A stretch of DNA of 64,000 nt from Gordonia prachuapensis (GTDB lineage: Bacteria; Actinomycetota; Actinomycetes; Mycobacteriales; Mycobacteriaceae), in assembly GCF_036350515.1 (NCBI RefSeq), contig NZ_JAZDUE010000007.1, positions 124,001-188,000 of the forward strand, in the 5' to 3' direction. The position numbers and the translations under genes are program-made. Positions 61,566-64,000 of this stretch are shown piece after piece (within the stretch, counting starts at the first letter, position 1; each line of letters opens with the position of its first letter). Under the pieces are notes generated by a model. The model was given only the letters and a program-made list of their open reading frames with translations, searched no databases and was not told where the DNA came from.

Positions 61566-63310
61566 CGAACCCGATCACCGGGTCGTCCACGCAAGCTCTC
61601 GAGATCGGCCCCGGGCCGGCGAATGCCGCCGCGCCTCGTCGGTCCGGCCCGATCGACCCGCGACTACTGCGCCATTCATCCGTGGCCCGTGGCTATGTGG
61701 TCGTCACCGCGCTGTTCTCCTTCGCCTCCGTCGTCACCATCATCGTCACCGCGGCGATGGCGGCGTCCATCGTGTCCGAGCTCATCGTCGACTCGGACCG
61801 CCGGACGTTCGCCGCGCAGCAGACCCATCTGATCGTGCTCGCCGGGGCGTTGATCGCACGCGGACTCGTCACCTACCTGCACGACCGCTACGCCCATCGC
61901 GCGGCCGCCCGCGTGATCGCGCAACTGCGTGCGCGGGCGCTCGACGTACTCACGGATCCCGCGCACACGTCACCGCGCACATTGGTGACGCGCCGCGATC
62001 ACGCCACGACCGTGGTTCTCCGCGGGCTCGACGATCTCGGCCCCTATCTGTCCGGCTATCTCCCGGCATTGATCGTGACGCTGACCGTCACGCCCACGGT
62101 CGTCGCGGTCATCGCACTGACGGACCTGGCGTCGGCGCTCATCATCATCGTCACCCTGCCGCTCATCCCGGTCTTCATGGTGCTGATCGGACTGATGACC
62201 CGCGACCGCACCACCCGCAAGCTGGAGGCGACCAGCCGGCTGTCGGCGCAGCTGCTCGATCTGATCGCCGGGCTGCCCACGCTGCGCGCGCTCAACCGGT
62301 ATCGCGGGCCCGCCGCGCGGGTCGCCGAACTCGGTCGGGCACACACCCGCAGCACGATGTCCGCGCTGCGGGTCGCCTTCCTGTCCGGAGCGGTGCTCGA
62401 ACTGCTCGCCACCCTCTGCGTCGCGCTCGTGGCCGTCGGCATCGGACTGCGGCTGGTGTACGGCGAGATGAGCCTGTACGCGGGGGTACTCGCACTCATT
62501 CTGGCGCCCGAGGCGTATCACCCGCTGCGGCAGGTCGGCGCCCAGTTCCACAACTCCGCCGACGGGGTGGTGGCGGCGGGGGAGGTGATCGACCTGATCG
62601 AGGCCGAGCCGGATGAGTCCTCCGCGACGTCGGGTACCCGGACCTGCGCGGTCGCCGGCCAGGCCATCTCCCTGCTCGACGTCGGCGTCCACGGCCGGGA
62701 CGGCTGGGCACCGGCACATCTCGACGCGGTGATCGAACCGGGCCGACTCACGATGCTCACCGGCCCGAACGGTGCCGGAAAGTCCACCGCCCTGCTCACC
62801 GTCATGGGCCTCGCCAGACCCGACGAGGGCTCGGTGCTGATCGGGTCGATCTCGGTCGGCGAACTCGAACCGACGGCGTTGCGCGAGCAGATCGCATGGC
62901 TGCCGCAGCAGCCGGTCGTGGTCCCGGCAACGGTGGCCGACAATCTCGCGATGTTCGGCGCGATCGACCCGGTGGACCTGCGACGTGCCTGTACCGCAAC
63001 AGGATTCGACGACGTGATCGATGATCTGCCCGACGGTGTGGACACGGTGGTCGGTGCGGGTGGCGTCGGGTTGTCGGCCGGACAGCGGCAGCGCCTGGCA
63101 CTGACCCGGACGCTGGCCTCCCCGGCACCGCTGGTCCTGCTCGACGAACCGACCGCACACCTGGACGAGGGGTCGGCTCGCGCGGTGCTCGAGGCGTTGT
63201 CGGCACGCGCGGCCGCCGGCGACACCGTGGTGGTGATCGCACACCAGCCTCTGGTGCGGTCGTTCGCCGACGCGATCGTGGACGTGAGGGGAGGGGCCCA
63301 TGTCGACTGA
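61562..63310 (+). CDS. cydD: CydD subunit of the cytochrome bd assembly ABC transporter
   Basis: A 582-residue ABC exporter half: a six-TM domain (about 40-335) and a nucleotide-binding domain with Walker A GPNGAGKS (401-408), signature LSAGQRQRLAL, Walker B LVLLDEPTAHLD and switch His in IAHQ. With CydC it forms the transporter needed for cytochrome bd maturation (haem or thiol related). In M. tuberculosis CydD and CydC are also separate genes. The start is ATG 61562 and the end overlaps cydC by 11 bases. Confidence 0.93.
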   Translation: MTNPITGSSTQALEIGPGPANAAAPRRSGPIDPRLLRHSSVARGYVVVTALFSFASVVTIIVTAAMAASIVSELIVDSDRRTFAAQQTHLIVLAGALIARGLVTYLHDRYAHRAAARVIAQLRARALDVLTDPAHTSPRTLVTRRDHATTVVLRGLDDLGPYLSGYLPALIVTLTVTPTVVAVIALTDLASALIIIVTLPLIPVFMVLIGLMTRDRTTRKLEATSRLSAQLLDLIAGLPTLRALNRYRGPAARVAELGRAHTRSTMSALRVAFLSGAVLELLATLCVALVAVGIGLRLVYGEMSLYAGVLALILAPEAYHPLRQVGAQFHNSADGVVAAGEVIDLIEAEPDESSATSGTRTCAVAGQAISLLDVGVHGRDGWAPAHLDAVIEPGRLTMLTGPNGAGKSTALLTVMGLARPDEGSVLIGSISVGELEPTALREQIAWLPQQPVVVPATVADNLAMFGAIDPVDLRRACTATGFDDVIDDLPDGVDTVVGAGGVGLSAGQRQRLALTRTLASPAPLVLLDEPTAHLDEGSARAVLEALSARAAAGDTVVVIAHQPLVRSFADAIVDVRGGAHVD

Positions 63311-64000
63311 GCCGTCACGAACCGCCGCCGAGTCCGCGGCCACATCCTCTGGGGACCCGTTGCGTCGGGCCTTCGTCTTCCTCGGACTGCGCGGTCGCCC
63401 GTTGACGAAGTCGATCCTGCTCGGCGTCGGCGGATCGCTGTCCGCGCTGGGGCTCGCCGCGCTGTCGGCGTGGTTGATCACGCGGGCCTGGCAGATGCCG
63501 CCGGTGCTGTACCTGTCCGTGTCGATCACCGCGGTCCGTGCGCTCGGCATCTCCCGCGGCGTGTTCCGCTATCTCGAACGTCTCGCCACCCACGACCTGG
63601 CACTCGGTGCGATGGCCACCGCTCGGGAACGCGTCTATCAGACGCTCGCCGCCGGGTCGCCGGCGTACTCGGTGCGCCTGCGCCGCGCCGACCTGCTCGG
63701 ACGGACCGGCGACGACATCGACGAGATCGGCAACGCGTTGATCCGTGGTGTCATCCCCATCGCGGTCGGAGCCGTGACGAGTGTGGCGGCGGTGGTCATC
63801 ATGGCGTTCGTGTCGTGGTGGGCGGCGGTCGTGCTGGCCGTGGCCCTCGTCGTGAGCGGCCTGGTGGCCCCGTGGCTGGCCGCCCGGGGGTCGGTACGCA
63901 CCATCGAGGACTCGTCGTCGGCTACTCGGCGTTCCGAGGAGGCGACGGTCACGGCGCTGTGGCACGCCCCGGAGTTGATCGTGGCCGGGCGGCGCGACGA
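63300..64000 (+). CDS. cydC: CydC subunit of the same ABC transporter (partial, cut by window end)
   Basis: An open frame from ATG 63300 runs to the window edge (233 complete codons). It begins MSTEPSRTAAESAATSSGD, then enters membrane segments (ALGLAALSAWLITRAWQMPP and RALGISRGVFRYLERLATHD) typical of the CydC transmembrane domain. The overlap with the cydD stop and the operon order cydABDC support the assignment. The ATPase domain lies beyond the window. Confidence 0.9.
   Translation, partial: MSTEPSRTAAESAATSSGDPLRRAFVFLGLRGRPLTKSILLGVGGSLSALGLAALSAWLITRAWQMPPVLYLSVSITAVRALGISRGVFRYLERLATHDLALGAMATARERVYQTLAAGSPAYSVRLRRADLLGRTGDDIDEIGNALIRGVIPIAVGAVTSVAAVVIMAFVSWWAAVVLAVALVVSGLVAPWLAARGSVRTIEDSSSATRRSEEATVTALWHAPELIVAGRRD

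Overview
The window is high-GC actinobacterial DNA with tightly packed, often ATGA-coupled genes. An mce operon end, a KstR-type steroid operon, a fused CysNC, an orphan EccA ATPase and a purL/purF/purM-DUF3073-YgfZ-aminotransferase block ordered as around Mycobacterium tuberculosis Rv0803-Rv0812 all point to a mycolic-acid actinomycete (Mycobacteriales). I infer Gordonia or a close relative such as Rhodococcus or Williamsia. I see no rRNA, tRNA, insertion sequence, prophage or CRISPR array.

Layout. 0-4.2 kb: the last two genes of an mce operon (mceE, mceF) face two Mce-associated membrane proteins. 4.2-10.7 kb: an aldehyde dehydrogenase and a TetR regulator share a GAGAAT-N3-ATTCTC palindrome; then a TetR/unknown pair, a two-domain VOC protein, a TIGR03086-type protein, a membrane protein and an NlpC/P60 hydrolase. 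10.8-18.7 kb: a divergent steroid-degradation locus. kshA plus a Cys-rich small protein go left; hsaA, hsaC, hsaB, a DUF1214 protein, an SDR and a sulfotransferase-like protein go right. KstR-type boxes lie between the two arms. hsaD is missing, and a hairpin repeat lies where it would be expected between hsaA and hsaC. 18.7-23.2 kb: LacI regulator, rhodanese, YrhK-like protein, and a TetR with a 14-TM exporter.

23.2-31.1 kb: an L-rhamnose operon read leftward (rhaM, sugar transporter, rhaI, rhaD-SDR fusion, rhaB, lldD). Its products can take rhamnose through rhamnulose-1-phosphate to dihydroxyacetone phosphate, lactaldehyde, lactate and pyruvate. A 20-bp LacI-type palindrome precedes it and a second, imperfect one lies before rhaI. 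31.2-34.7 kb: a membrane protein with a TetR, and a 14-TM exporter with a divergent TetR. 34.7-38.9 kb: three acyl-CoA dehydrogenases and an enoyl-CoA hydratase behind a perfect KstR2-type box. 39-43.5 kb: IclR regulator, then cysD, cysNC and cysQ for sulfate activation.

43.5-43.9 kb is a duplicated palindromic repeat that supplies the last codons of cysQ. 43.9-58.6 kb: orphan eccA, then purL, a GDPD, a KstR-box dehydrogenase, a glutamate-cysteine-ligase-like protein, an Rv0807-like protein, purF, purM, a 58-codon DUF3073 gene, a MOSC protein, YgfZ and a class IV aminotransferase. 58.9-64 kb: cydA, cydB, cydD and the start of cydC (cytochrome bd oxidase and its exporter), cut by the window edge.

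The most interesting signals are regulatory. Four steroid-regulon-like boxes tie dispersed genes (kshA, hsaA, an uncharacterised dehydrogenase, an echA/fadE operon) to sterol catabolism, and an undescribed DUF1214-SDR-sulfotransferase trio is embedded in the hsa operon. All motif calls were made by eye; no searches were run.
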